From: Vibrio splendidus
Lineage (GTDB): Bacteria > Pseudomonadota > Gammaproteobacteria > Enterobacterales > Vibrionaceae
DNA: 64,000 nucleotides
Assembly: GCF_003345295.1 (NCBI RefSeq)
Contig: NZ_CP031055.1
Coordinates: 3,038,001-3,102,000, forward strand
Direction of reading: 5' to 3'
The notes below the pieces were generated by a model. It saw only the letters and a program-made list of their open reading frames with translations. It searched no databases and had not been told where the DNA came from. The position numbers and the translations under genes are program-made. How positions within the stretch are numbered: the stretch's first letter is position 1; the number at the start of each line of letters is the position of its first letter. This document shows positions 22,427 to 31,507 of this stretch, one piece after another.

Positions 22427-22834
22427 ATGCACAAACGTTATGTAGCCCAAATATTTCTTGCGATTACCCTACTCTTTTCAGCATCAAGTTTCGCTGAAGA
22501 GGAATCGGCACCCAAACTAGCCTACTTCACGCTAGAGCCTGACCTGACCACCAATTTTTACACTAAAGGTAAAAAACTGGGCTACATTCAGGTTCGCCTC
22601 GATATTATGGTTGCGAATAGTAACGACTTGGCAGCCATTGAGCACCACCAACCACTGATTCGTGATGCTGTGATTGAATTGCTCGGTAAACAAAACGAAG
22701 AAACCATTAAGTCTCTATCTGGTCGTGAAGATTTAAGAAAAACCTTAGTTGAACATCTCAACAAGGTATTGCTTCCTGAAACAGGCAAAACCCTCATTGC
22801 TGACCTACTGTTTACCAAATACCTTTATCAGTAA
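22427..22834 (+). CDS. FliL-like protein (flagellar basal-body-associated family)
   Basis: A 135-residue exported protein: signal peptide 1-23 (ending SSFA), then a FliL-like domain with the typical YFTLEPDLTTNF start and ETGKTLIADLLFTKYLYQ end. True FliL is anchored by a transmembrane helix and sits in the flagellar operon; this one is a stand-alone gene with a cleavable-looking signal, so it is a paralogue and its link to the flagellar motor is uncertain. Divergent from ubiCA, followed by a terminator. Confidence 0.82.
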   Translation: MHKRYVAQIFLAITLLFSASSFAEEESAPKLAYFTLEPDLTTNFYTKGKKLGYIQVRLDIMVANSNDLAAIEHHQPLIRDAVIELLGKQNEETIKSLSGREDLRKTLVEHLNKVLLPETGKTLIADLLFTKYLYQ

Positions 22835-22859
22835 TAATGATGTAAAAACGAATCCAAAT

Positions 22860-22888
22860 AAAAAAGCGGCTCATCTGGCCGCTTTGTT
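22860..22888 (+). terminator. Terminator after the fliL-like gene
   Basis: AAAAAGCGGC-TCATCTG-GCCGCTTTGTT, between convergent genes; stem good, T run short. Confidence 0.75.
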
Positions 22889-22920
22889 GTCTCTATTATT
22901 TAGCTACTGCCAAAAAACAT

Positions 22921-23766
22921 CTACTCGCTTCGTGCTGAACTCGGTGCTTTCATAGCATCAATCCAACCAATAATGACACCAGCGGCTAGGCCAGCCAAAT
23001 GAGCGGTGTTTGCAATGGCCATGAACGGTTGCATGTACCCAAGCACTAGCCACACCAACATAAAGCCGACGATCTGTCTTGGAATGCCTAAACCAAGCTG
23101 AGGGGCTTTTGCACCCACCACCCATAAATAGCCAACCAAGGCATACACAACACCAGACAAACCACCGAAATTCGCCCCTTCAACCCAGTACTGCCCAGCA
23201 CCTGAAAGCGCAGAAGAGACAGCAAAGATCTGAAGTAGCTTGAGGCTGCCTAGTTTTTTTTCAATGTCTCCACCTAACTGCCACCACCACAAAATATTAA
23301 ATGCGATATGCATAACAGAGAAGTGCAGAACAGCATGGCTTAACCAACGCCACAACTGCCATTGTTGTCCGTCAACCGCAGGGAAATGTAGGGCGTTGAA
23401 AATAGCTTGACCAAAACCGACTTGCTGCAGTGCAAAAATCACCACACACACCAACATCAGGCTGAGTGTAACTGGGCCCGCTTTGGCTTTTATCATGCTC
23501 ATAAAACTTGGCGTGTGATAATGAAAGTTGCTCTTTCTGGTCTCTGCCATGTCCCAAGACGCTGCTTGATAGCGTTTATGATTGGGTTCCGATAGGAAAC
23601 GATTGAGCTCAGCCTCGGTTTCAACCTGATATTGACCATCAAGAAGCCAAAGAGCAAAACGCCCTTCTCCCTCAGGTGACATCTGAATAGGGATCTGACG
23701 AGAGGCCATATAATCAATAAACGCTTGAGCAAGACGTGGATTGTCTAACACCATCAATCTAATCAT
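22921..23766 (-). CDS. glpG: Rhomboid intramembrane serine protease
   Basis: Cleaves single-pass membrane proteins within the bilayer. The 281-residue protein has a cytosolic N-terminal domain (about 1-90) and six membrane helices. The Ser-His dyad is present: GLSGV (Ser204) and NTAHLAG (His256), along with the HxxxN-type MHIAFNILWWW segment of helix 2. It follows glpE upstream on the same strand, 58 bp apart, the usual glpE-glpG pairing; there is no glpR here. Confidence 0.95.
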   Translation of the reverse strand: MIRLMVLDNPRLAQAFIDYMASRQIPIQMSPEGEGRFALWLLDGQYQVETEAELNRFLSEPNHKRYQAASWDMAETRKSNFHYHTPSFMSMIKAKAGPVTLSLMLVCVVIFALQQVGFGQAIFNALHFPAVDGQQWQLWRWLSHAVLHFSVMHIAFNILWWWQLGGDIEKKLGSLKLLQIFAVSSALSGAGQYWVEGANFGGLSGVVYALVGYLWVVGAKAPQLGLGIPRQIVGFMLVWLVLGYMQPFMAIANTAHLAGLAAGVIIGWIDAMKAPSSARSE

Positions 23767-23824
23767 TGTTACTTCCTATTCATGCTATGAGAGATGCTTG
23801 AAGCGGTTCAAGTGATAAAGGCTA

Positions 23825-24145
23825 TTAACCCGCGATCACTGGAAGTTCAGCACGATGCCAAGCTTCAAATCCACCATCAACACTATATACCTCTTCAAAG
23901 CCTTGGTTCACTAAATATTGTGCCGCACCTTGGCTACTAATACCGTGATAACACATCACTAAGATTGGCTGTTCGAACTCAACCTCATCCATGAACGACA
24001 CCATGGTATCGTTAGTAAGATGGTAAGCGGTTTTTGAGTGAGCTACCGCAAAAGACTGCGGGTCACGTATATCGACAAGTCGAGCTTCGCCTTGTTCAAT
24101 AAGGGCTTGAGCACCTTTAACATCAATATGTTTAAACTGGTCCAT
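23825..24145 (-). CDS. glpE: Thiosulfate sulfurtransferase
   Basis: Single-domain rhodanese that moves a sulfane sulfur from thiosulfate to thiol acceptors or cyanide. 106 residues, with the catalytic Cys65 in VMCYHGISS, the same position as in E. coli GlpE, and the DIRDPQSF start motif. Likely co-transcribed with glpG. Confidence 0.94.
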   Translation of the reverse strand: MDQFKHIDVKGAQALIEQGEARLVDIRDPQSFAVAHSKTAYHLTNDTMVSFMDEVEFEQPILVMCYHGISSQGAAQYLVNQGFEEVYSVDGGFEAWHRAELPVIAG

Positions 24146-24224
24146 GACTTTCTCTTTTATACTGATTTACTTTGCTGCCATTGTAACCTATCCCAAGGCT
24201 AACAATCACATCCACTTAATAAGG

Positions 24225-24441
24225 TTATCCACCAGCGATCACTTTTACACCATTTGTGGATAAACCTGTGAATTGCGTGAATAAAGTGCTTTTTTAAAAA
24301 TGGATCCACAACATGTAGTAATGATCCTGATCTAGCTGTGGGTTAACTGAAACATATCCCCACTCGAAAAACCCCTTCAAAGCCTTACTACACCCTGCTT
24401 TTAGACAGCTGACGAATAAACTTCTCACAGAGTTATCCACA
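24225..24441. promoter_or_regulatory. Cluster of DnaA-box-like sites between rpoH and glpE
   Basis: In a 429 bp gap without genes there are two perfect DnaA boxes, TTATCCACA at 24433-24441 (plus strand) and TGTGGATAA at 24255-24263 (minus-strand box), and a one-mismatch box TTATCCACC at 24225-24233. A weak two-mismatch site (TGTGGGTTA) is at 24337-24345. The sites are downstream of rpoH, so they are not the DnaA sites known in the E. coli rpoH promoter. They could regulate glpE or bind DnaA for another reason. Confidence 0.55.
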
Positions 24442-24490
24442 AAATCACTTTGCAAATTTCGATCGCAAAAATTGAGAAATCGATCCAAAA

Positions 24491-24525
24491 CAAAAAGGCC
24501 GAGATCTCTCGATCTCGGCCTTTTC
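24491..24525 (-). terminator. Terminator after rpoH
   Basis: AAAAAGGCCGAGATC-TCTC-GATCTCGGCCTTTT, a long perfect stem placed 50 bp past the rpoH stop codon, at the end of the ftsYEX-rpoH run. Confidence 0.9.
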
Positions 24526-24574
24526 AAAATTCAGCTATTTGTTAGCTCTACTATTAGATAGAAACTAGATGCTA

Positions 24575-25432
24575 TTAGAAATCGCCAACGGCTTGTTTCA
24601 ATTTCTTCATCGCATTCTTTTCTAACTGGCGAACACGCTCTGCAGAAATGCTGTAGGTATCCGCTAAGTCTTGTAGTGTCGACTTATTATCATCTAACCA
24701 ACGTGAGCGCACAATGTGCTGGCTGCGTTCGTCTAAGCTCTTCAATGCGAGTCCTAGGCGATTGTTGGTATGAGATTCCCAGTTAGCCGCTTCAACCGTT
24801 TCTGCAACGTCTGACGCTTTGTCTTCTAGGTAGTAAACTGGAGCCGTGTAAGCAGAACCACCGTCATCGTCATCCATCGGAGCTTCAAACGTAGCATCTT
24901 GTGCCGCTAAACGTGATTCCATCTCACGAACTTCTGAAGGCTCAACACCCAACTCACGTGCAACCGTCTCAACTTCGCCGTTATTGAACCAACCTAAACG
25001 CTTTTTAGACTTACGAAGGTTAAAGAACAATTTACGTTGTGCTTTCGTTGTTGCGATCTTAACGATACGCCAGTTACGCAAAACGTACTCATGAATCTCA
25101 GCTTTGATCCAGTGAACAGCAAAAGAGACTAGACGAACACCAACTTCTGGATTGAAGCGCTTAACAGCCTTCATCAAGCCGATGTTACCTTCTTGGACGA
25201 GATCAGCCATTGGTAGCCCGTAGCCAGAGTAGCCTCTTGCAACGTGCACCACGAATCTTAGGTGGGAAAGGATCAAGCCTTTCGCAGCGTCGATCTCACC
25301 TTTGTAATGTAATCGCTCTGCAAGTCCACGTTCCTCTTCAGGAGTCAGCATAGGGTAGCTGTTCGCTGAGCGGATATAGCTATCTAAACTATCTTGTGTG
25401 ACTAAAGCCATTTGATACGCTTGGTTTGCCAT
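24575..25432 (-). CDS. rpoH: RNA polymerase sigma-32, heat-shock sigma factor
   Basis: Directs RNA polymerase to heat-shock promoters. 285 residues from the ATG at 25432, which has GAGGAA upstream and aligns with the E. coli N-terminus (MALVTQDSLDSYIRSAN); the frame is open further to 25486. Region 2 (NIGLMKAVKRFNPEVGVRL), the sigma-32-specific RpoH box QRKLFFNLR and the region 4.2 helix-turn-helix (YSISAERVRQLEKNAMKKL) are present. It is the last gene after ftsX, with a 177 bp gap likely to hold its own promoters. Confidence 0.97.
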   Translation of the reverse strand: MANQAYQMALVTQDSLDSYIRSANSYPMLTPEEERGLAERLHYKGEIDAAKGLILSHLRFVVHVARGYSGYGLPMADLVQEGNIGLMKAVKRFNPEVGVRLVSFAVHWIKAEIHEYVLRNWRIVKIATTKAQRKLFFNLRKSKKRLGWFNNGEVETVARELGVEPSEVREMESRLAAQDATFEAPMDDDDGGSAYTAPVYYLEDKASDVAETVEAANWESHTNNRLGLALKSLDERSQHIVRSRWLDDNKSTLQDLADTYSISAERVRQLEKNAMKKLKQAVGDF

Positions 25433-25609
25433 TCGGTTCCTCATCAATCTCTGATCTGGAGTAATACATCTATTAAAACCCGACAATCTTGAACCTAAAA
25501 TGAACAGGTTTCAAGGAGGGGGGAGTAATTATGCATAATCAATTCGTCTATACAAGGCAAAAACTGGTTAAGAACTGCCTATTTTTCGTATAAATATGAC
25601 TCTATTCAC

Positions 25610-26578
25610 CTAAACTGGTTCAATTTCTTTTAGGTGACGCTGTGCAGAAAGCTTCGCAGCCACACTACCAAGCAGGGTTCCGACGATCAAAAGTAATAAA
25701 GATTCATCCCAACTCAGGCCAATTAAGCGGAAATGGCTATCATAAAGCTGAGCCAAATCATCCACTGCACTGTTGAGCAATACGGTAATCAATGCCGTCA
25801 TTACCCAAGCACTAATCGAACCTAAAACACCAAACCACATCCCAGCATAAAGGTATGGTCGAAGAATGTAGCTGTCAGTAGCACCAATCAGCTTCATGGT
25901 TTGAATCTCGTCTTTATGCGCCAACACATTAAAGCGTAATGTATTGCCAATAATCAAAAATACCGCGCCCAACATCAATACCGTTAGAGTAATCACGATT
26001 ACCGCAGCTAATGCTTTGATCGCATCTAATCGAGCTAACCAATCTTCGTCTAAACGAACATCGGTCACTAGATCTTGCTTTTTAACGTTGCTTGCTAATT
26101 CTTTGATTAAGACATCACTGTGTACGCTTGGCGTAATCACCAACACACCAGGCAATGAATAGTCATCTAGGCTAGTCAGGGCATCTTCAAAACCAGAATA
26201 TTGGCTTAGATCCGCAAGCCCTTGTTGCGGTGAAATGTATTCCACCAGCTCGACTTGCTCCCAACTTTCAATTTCATCCTTAAGCACCATTACTCTCGGC
26301 TCAGGAATACCATCCTCTACATAAGCACTTATTTGTGACGGGCTGGTGACATCTTGAGCCACTTCACCAACGTTCTTGCCCAGTAGGTACAAACAAGCTG
26401 GCATCGCCAAAGCCATTGAGATCACCGCAAGGGTCAACAAGTTGCCCAACGGACGTTGCCACATTTGCGAGAACGATGACTTAGCTTGTTTCCAATGAAC
26501 AACAAAGAAACCGTCGCTTGAAGCCCGGTTTGCTGCTCGATTGGATTGAGGTTTCTTGATGCGCTTATTCGCGGCCAT
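25610..26578 (-). CDS. ftsX: Cell division protein FtsX, ABC-type permease-like subunit
   Basis: Inner-membrane partner of FtsE; the complex activates periplasmic peptidoglycan hydrolase activators at the division site. 322 residues with a cytosolic basic N-terminus, a first membrane helix (about 46-66), a large periplasmic loop and three C-terminal helices, the standard layout. The ATG at 26578 has GAGG upstream and overlaps the end of ftsE by 14 bp; an upstream GTG (26593) is less likely. Confidence 0.95.
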   Translation of the reverse strand: MAANKRIKKPQSNRAANRASSDGFFVVHWKQAKSSFSQMWQRPLGNLLTLAVISMALAMPACLYLLGKNVGEVAQDVTSPSQISAYVEDGIPEPRVMVLKDEIESWEQVELVEYISPQQGLADLSQYSGFEDALTSLDDYSLPGVLVITPSVHSDVLIKELASNVKKQDLVTDVRLDEDWLARLDAIKALAAVIVITLTVLMLGAVFLIIGNTLRFNVLAHKDEIQTMKLIGATDSYILRPYLYAGMWFGVLGSISAWVMTALITVLLNSAVDDLAQLYDSHFRLIGLSWDESLLLLIVGTLLGSVAAKLSAQRHLKEIEPV

Positions 26579-27242
26579 AATCTTCAACCTCACTCAAAAA
26601 GCCTTGGTTTAACTCAAGATGACGGTACTGAGGGCGAGTGTTCACTAACCCGATATCGTGAGTCGCTAGGATGATCGTGACACCTGCGCGGTTGAATTCT
26701 TCAAACAAACGTAATACACGGTTAGATAATTCAGGATCGAGGTTACCGGTCGGCTCATCCGCTAAAAGCAGAGTTGGACGGTTAACCACAGCGCGAGCGA
26801 TACCCACGCGTTGCTGCTCACCACCAGAAAGCTGGCTTGGCAAACAACGGGCTTTGTCTAGTAAGCCGGTTTTATCCAACGCAGCACTGACTCGGCGTTT
26901 TATTTCGTTTTCAGAAATAGATTCAATGCGCATAGGCAGAGCAACGTTATCAAAAATCGAGCGATCCATCAGTAGGCGATGGTCTTGAAAGACAATCCCG
27001 ATGTTACGACGTAAGAAGGGAATGTCTTTAGCTGGGATACGAGTGATATCGTGATCGTTAAACCAAACACGTCCGTCAGTTGGACGCTCGATGGCGCAGA
27101 TCAACTTCAGCAAGGTACTTTTACCAGCGCCAGAGTGACCACCCAAAAAAGCCATCTCTCCACGTTTAAGATGAAAATCTACTTTTTGGAGCGCTTGTCG
27201 CCCACCTCGGTAGGCTTTACTCACTTGCTGAAATTTGATCAC
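26565..27242 (-). CDS. ftsE: Cell division ATP-binding protein FtsE
   Basis: ABC ATPase that drives FtsX. 225 residues with Walker A GHSGAGKST (35-43), signature LSGGEQQR (138-145), Walker B LLLADEPTG (158-166) and the switch His in ATHD. The start is a GTG at 27242 with AGAGGA upstream. It sits between ftsY and ftsX in the conserved order. Confidence 0.96.
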   Translation of the reverse strand: MIKFQQVSKAYRGGRQALQKVDFHLKRGEMAFLGGHSGAGKSTLLKLICAIERPTDGRVWFNDHDITRIPAKDIPFLRRNIGIVFQDHRLLMDRSIFDNVALPMRIESISENEIKRRVSAALDKTGLLDKARCLPSQLSGGEQQRVGIARAVVNRPTLLLADEPTGNLDPELSNRVLRLFEEFNRAGVTIILATHDIGLVNTRPQYRHLELNQGFLSEVEDYGRE

Positions 27243-27319
27243 CGAAAATTCCTCTTACGATCACTCATATCAAATTTAAAACGGTAGCAGGTTAAGGATA
27301 AACCACTTTGCTACTCGCG

Positions 27320-28573
27320 TTACTCTTCGCGGCTAAATAGTGCTTCAATAAAGTCTTTAGACTCAAATGGACGCAGGTCATCAATGCCTTCACCCACACC
27401 AATGTAGCGGATTGGAATCTGGAACTGGTCAGCAATTGAGAAAATCACGCCGCCTTTCGCCGTACCATCTAGCTTAGTGAGCGTAATACCCGTTACTGGT
27501 GCCACGTCACTGAACAGCTTCGCTTGGCTGATAGCATTCTGACCGGTACCTGCATCGAGCGTTAACATGATTTCGTGCGGTGCAGAGTCATCAATCTTCT
27601 TCATTACACGAACAATCTTACGCAGCTCTTCCATCAAGTTACTCTTGTTCTGCAAACGACCTGCAGTATCGGCAATCACAACATCAACACCACGCGCTTT
27701 CGCCGCTTCAATGGCATCGTAGATAACAGACGCGCTATCGGCACCTGTGTGCTGAGCGATCACAGGAACATTATTACGTTGGCCCCAAACCTGAAGTTGT
27801 TCAACCGCTGCCGCACGGAAGGTATCACCCGCCGCCAACATCACTTTCTTGCCTTCACTTTGGAATTGTTTAGCCAGCTTACCGATGGTGGTTGTCTTAC
27901 CGACACCGTTCACACCAACCATTAAAATAACGTAAGGTGTTTTAGTCGTATCAACAACCAATGGCTGTTCCACTTGGCTTAAGATATCCGCCATCTCTTC
28001 TTTGAGCAGACCATATAGAGCTTCACCGTCTTTTAGGTCATTACGAGATGCTTTTTCTGTCAGATTTTCAATGATCTTAACCGTGGTATTCATACCCACG
28101 TCTGCAATCAGAAGTTGCTCTTCTAGTTCTTCAAACAGATCTTCATCGATTTGTTTACCCTTGAACAAGCCAAAGAAGCCAGCACCGATGTTTGCTTTAG
28201 TGCGGCTAAGACTACGCTTAAGGCGCGCAAAGAAACTTTCTGTCGGCTTATCTTGAACTTCTTCAACCTGAGCTTGAGGAACAGCAACATCTTCCTGTTC
28301 TGCTTCTGCTTCTGCTTCTGCTTCTGCTTCTGCTACGACAGGCTGCTGCTCTTGCTGAATCTCTTCAAGCGCTTGCTCTGAATCAACTGGCTTAGATTCA
28401 ACTGGCGTAGTTACCTCTAGTTCAGACTCGGCTTGTTCAACCTCGACTTGTGATTCAACTTCAGTTTGATCTTCAACGTTTTCTACGTTCGCTTCATTCT
28501 GAGTTTTTGGGCTTTGTTCTTCGTCACCAAAACCAAGCCACGATAATAATCCGCGCTTCTTTTTTTCCGTCAT
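27320..28573 (-). CDS. ftsY: Signal recognition particle receptor FtsY
   Basis: SRP receptor GTPase that delivers ribosomes making membrane proteins to the translocon. 417 residues: membrane-binding N-terminal motif (KKKRGLLSWLGFG, 4-16), a long acidic A domain (17-110), then the NG GTPase domain with GVNGVGKTTTIGKLA, DTAGR and TKLDG motifs. The acidic domain contains an Ala-Glu dipeptide tract (81-94) coded by a hexanucleotide repeat at 28299-28334. First gene of the ftsY-ftsE-ftsX-rpoH run. Confidence 0.96.
   Translation of the reverse strand: MTEKKKRGLLSWLGFGDEEQSPKTQNEANVENVEDQTEVESQVEVEQAESELEVTTPVESKPVDSEQALEEIQQEQQPVVAEAEAEAEAEAEQEDVAVPQAQVEEVQDKPTESFFARLKRSLSRTKANIGAGFFGLFKGKQIDEDLFEELEEQLLIADVGMNTTVKIIENLTEKASRNDLKDGEALYGLLKEEMADILSQVEQPLVVDTTKTPYVILMVGVNGVGKTTTIGKLAKQFQSEGKKVMLAAGDTFRAAAVEQLQVWGQRNNVPVIAQHTGADSASVIYDAIEAAKARGVDVVIADTAGRLQNKSNLMEELRKIVRVMKKIDDSAPHEIMLTLDAGTGQNAISQAKLFSDVAPVTGITLTKLDGTAKGGVIFSIADQFQIPIRYIGVGEGIDDLRPFESKDFIEALFSREE
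28299..28334 (-). repeat. Hexanucleotide repeat inside ftsY
   Basis: Six perfect tandem copies of TCTGCT (plus strand), read as AGCAGA on the coding strand and translated as Glu-Ala repeats. In-frame length changes would lengthen or shorten the acidic A domain without breaking the gene. Confidence 0.9.
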
Positions 28574-28803
28574 CAGAGGAGTTTCCTAGATCTACTAATT
28601 AGCTGTATTGACTTAATACACGTCGACTCTTTGCTATTGTTATACAATACAAGCTTGTACAAACGAATAGTAAAGAAAAATGACAAAGCAGTGATAAGTT
28701 TGCTTTTAGCTTGATACACTTTGTCATTGCAAATTTATTTAATACTCGAACCCACTTAAATTGGGCTCGGTATAGTATCACTTTATTAGCGGTCAAAAAA
28801 TCT

Positions 28804-29406
28804 ATGGTAAGACGTCGCCAGCAAAACACATCACAAAAAAAGCCATCCGGAGGCTTTGTTCGAATTATTAGTGGCTCATGGAGAGGTAGAAAGCTGCCTG
28901 TTCATGATTTAGAAGGATTACGCCCAACCATTGACCGAGTAAAAGAGACACTCTTTAACTGGGTGGCTCAAGATATCCCACATTCAACTTGCTTGGATGT
29001 ATTTGCCGGTTCTGGCGGTCTAGGTTTTGAAGCAGCTTCTCGCCAAGCAAAAATGGTGACACTGCTCGAAATGAATCAAAAGGCAGCCAAACAGCTTTCT
29101 GATAACGCGAAAGAGCTCAAAGCAGACAACATCAGTGTCGTGAATACTGATGCTATCTCTTTCCTTAAGAAGCCAGGTACTCCTTACGATATGGTTTTCC
29201 TAGATCCACCATTTCGTAAAGGCTTACTTGCAGAAACTGTACAACTGCTTGAGAGCAATGGCTGGTTGGCAGACAACGCCATCATTTACGTAGAGACAGA
29301 AAAAGAGCTGCAGCTTGAGGCTATGCCAGAGAACTGGGAATTGCATCGCGATAAGACCACTGGCCAGTCTAGCTACCGACTGTTTAATCGAACCACTGAA
29401 GAATAG
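28804..29406 (+). CDS. rsmD: 16S rRNA (guanine966-N2)-methyltransferase
   Basis: Methylates G966 of 16S rRNA using SAM. 200 residues from the ATG at 28804; the frame is open upstream to 28711, but the family starts at this basic region (MVRRRQQ). Motifs RIISGSWRGRKL, DVFAGSGGLGFEA (SAM binding) and FLDPPF (catalytic, the NPPF/DPPF motif of N-methyltransferases) are intact. Divergent from ftsY, the same as in E. coli; yhhL follows after 10 bp. Confidence 0.95.
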   Translation: MVRRRQQNTSQKKPSGGFVRIISGSWRGRKLPVHDLEGLRPTIDRVKETLFNWVAQDIPHSTCLDVFAGSGGLGFEAASRQAKMVTLLEMNQKAAKQLSDNAKELKADNISVVNTDAISFLKKPGTPYDMVFLDPPFRKGLLAETVQLLESNGWLADNAIIYVETEKELQLEAMPENWELHRDKTTGQSSYRLFNRTTEE

Positions 29407-29416
29407 GAGTTATTGA

Positions 29417-29683
29417 ATGAAGTTCTTACTTCCACTAGCAAAAGTAGCCATCGCCTTTGTTTGGTTTATCTTAATCGTAAATATTTTCTACCCATTCCCA
29501 GGTAATGCTGCGATTGCGCTTTATATCATGACAGCATTCTTGTTCTTCATGCACGGCCTGCAGATGCTGATTTTCATCGGTGCTTTTGGCGATAAGATCG
29601 AAATGTCACGTTGGGAGAAGTGGTCAATATTGATTTTCGGAGTCTTTGCTCTCCTCGATATCAGACGCAAACACATGATGTAA
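29417..29683 (+). CDS. yhhL: DUF1145 family membrane protein, YhhL-like
   Basis: An 88-residue protein with three hydrophobic segments (about 5-22, 28-50, 64-80). It belongs to the DUF1145 family (E. coli YhhL), function unknown. GGAG lies just before the ATG. It starts 10 bp after rsmD and is in one operon with it, as in enterobacteria. Confidence 0.88.
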   Translation: MKFLLPLAKVAIAFVWFILIVNIFYPFPGNAAIALYIMTAFLFFMHGLQMLIFIGAFGDKIEMSRWEKWSILIFGVFALLDIRRKHMM

Positions 29684-29702
29684 TAAAACTTAAGCTCAGA
29701 TA

Positions 29703-29738
29703 CAAAAACGCCGCTCATTTGAGCGGCGTTTTTTTTAT
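29703..29738. terminator. Bidirectional terminator between yhhL and yhgN
   Basis: AAAAACGCCGCTC-ATTT-GAGCGGCGTTTTTTTT: nine-pair GC-rich stem flanked by an A run and a T run, between convergent genes. Confidence 0.9.
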
Positions 29739-29756
29739 TCAGCAATGATACTGATG

Positions 29757-30341
29757 TTAGCCCATGTAGCCTTTTACACCATCTAGGAACATTTGCGTCG
29801 ACAACATAACCAACAACAAGCCCATCAAGCGTTCGATGGCTTTAAGGCCTCGCTCACCCAGCACTCGCAGGAAGAAACCATTAAACATCAGAATAAAGAA
29901 GGTCGCGCCCCAAGCCAGCATCACTGCGCCTGAAAGCTCTAACATGTTGTCAGGGTGCTGTGTCGACAACAGAATCAATGCAGCAATCACCGACGGGCCT
30001 GCAATCATAGGGATCGCCATCGGCACGATAAACGGTTCTTCACCCGCCGCTAGGCCGGTAATACTGCCCGCACTTGGGAAAATCATCTTAATCGCGATGA
30101 TGAACAGAATAATACCGCCAGAAATGCTCAAGGTTTCAGGCTGCACGTGCAGGAAGTTCATGATGCTTTGACCGGCAAACAAGAACAACAGCAGGATAAT
30201 CAGCGCAAACATCAGTTCACGAACAAGAACAATACGGCGACGCTTCGGATCAATATGCTTAAGGATAGAGAGCACGATTGGTAGATTGCCAAGCGGATCC
30301 ATAATAAGAAACAGCATGGTCGCTGCAGATAAAATTTCCAT
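29757..30341 (-). CDS. yhgN: MarC/YhgN family membrane protein
   Basis: A 194-residue inner-membrane protein with six hydrophobic segments and the family signature MDPLGNLPIVLSI near the N-terminus and a second PMAIPMIAGPSVIAA half-repeat. The family (MarC, annotated NAAT) was once thought to carry antibiotics or neutral amino acids; the true substrate is not established. Length and motifs fit YhgN. Monocistronic. Confidence 0.88.
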   Translation of the reverse strand: MEILSAATMLFLIMDPLGNLPIVLSILKHIDPKRRRIVLVRELMFALIILLLFLFAGQSIMNFLHVQPETLSISGGIILFIIAIKMIFPSAGSITGLAAGEEPFIVPMAIPMIAGPSVIAALILLSTQHPDNMLELSGAVMLAWGATFFILMFNGFFLRVLGERGLKAIERLMGLLLVMLSTQMFLDGVKGYMG

Positions 30342-30559
30342 AAGTTTGTCTCGAAAAGCGTAAGTGCGCGGAGTATAGCAGCCTCAACATTGATTTTCGA
30401 ACGCAGTAATAAAAGGATTAACTTACGTAATTAGAAGGGAATTTTGCGAGAGCAGATAGAAAGCTAGAAGAGATAATTTAAAGAGTGGAGCCGAAAACAT
30501 CGCATCCACTCATCTTATATAAAAGTCAAAAGGCTCAAAAAACCAGTTGTTACTCGAGA

Positions 30560-30796
30560 TTAGTGGTTACACACACGTTCGCGATTGGTGCAAAGTTTGT
30601 CATCAATAACCACGACCTTTTCCATCTTCAGGAAAAATTTCAGCAAGCCATCCAAATCCAGACCATTTAGCTTACACGTATGGAAGCGAGCTTCTGCGCC
30701 GTAAGTTTGAGCGAGCTCTTGCGTCAACTCTTCACGAGTCAGGGGCTTTTCACTCAGTAGGTTTAAAACGTTGTGTGCATGAATTTCGGTAGTCAT
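30560..30796 (-). CDS. YecH-like putative metal-binding protein
   Basis: A 78-residue protein of the DUF2492/YecH family. His and Cys residues that could bind a metal are at H6, H8, H39, C41, C69, C76 and H78. Function unknown. Monocistronic. Confidence 0.82.
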   Translation of the reverse strand: MTTEIHAHNVLNLLSEKPLTREELTQELAQTYGAEARFHTCKLNGLDLDGLLKFFLKMEKVVVIDDKLCTNRERVCNH

Positions 30797-30886
30797 AACT
30801 CTATCTCATGTTTAATGAAGTAGACGTAGAGTACCTACTTTCATCTTAGCTGCTTTGATGTAGCTCAGAGTTAAGCGAGCTCTACC

Positions 30887-31507
30887 CTAAATGGTAAGGG
30901 AAGCAACAATGAGAGCGTGCGCGAGAAAGTAACTGCCCGTCACCCAAAAGTAGGCACCCTTAATTGGGCTACGATAGAAATTTAGCGCATACGCCAGGGC
31001 CGAAAGTAGTAACACGCTACAGCCAGCAAAACCAACCGCATGTGACAATTGAGGATCAAGCAACCAGAGCTCACCAGAAGCCCATGCAAGCTGAATAAGC
31101 ACGATACCCATGATAACCACAGGAAAGACGAGTTTGTCTAAGCGAGGCAGAAGTAAGAAGAAAGCAACGACACAAGCCGCTAATAGAAGCGCGAACAACC
31201 ACCAGACCATTTCTCCTGATAGCTGTAACCAAAATGCCTTGCTATAACAAAGTTGAGCCAATAAAAAACAGACAAAATGAAGTGGTCGTTTTTGAGTCAC
31301 CGTATGTAGAACATCAGCCACAGCCGAGATAGCTAAGCCAGCGACAATCCAATAAGTATATTCAGCAACGATCGATTGAGTGACCGCCACTACCGCCAAC
31401 AAAACAAAGGTAAACACCTTGTACACTAAGGCCTGACCGATATGTCCATGTTTCGTTCCTGCTATTGCTCCGATACCAGATAAGGAAACCGCCAACCAAC
31501 TCCACAT
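30887..31507 (-). CDS. Lysoplasmalogenase-like membrane protein (YhhN/TMEM86 family)
   Basis: A 206-residue protein with about seven to eight membrane helices. It resembles YhhN, the bacterial branch of the TMEM86 family; animal TMEM86B hydrolyses lysoplasmalogens, and activity in bacteria is little studied. E. coli yhhN also neighbours rsmD and yhhL. A stand-alone gene here. Confidence 0.8.
   Translation of the reverse strand: MWSWLAVSLSGIGAIAGTKHGHIGQALVYKVFTFVLLAVVAVTQSIVAEYTYWIVAGLAISAVADVLHTVTQKRPLHFVCFLLAQLCYSKAFWLQLSGEMVWWLFALLLAACVVAFFLLLPRLDKLVFPVVIMGIVLIQLAWASGELWLLDPQLSHAVGFAGCSVLLLSALAYALNFYRSPIKGAYFWVTGSYFLAHALIVASLTI

Noticed and set aside
28151..28381. Plus-strand frame rich in Phe-Cys over the ftsY acidic domain.
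   Set aside because: It is the shadow of the Glu-Ala repeat of ftsY on the other strand.
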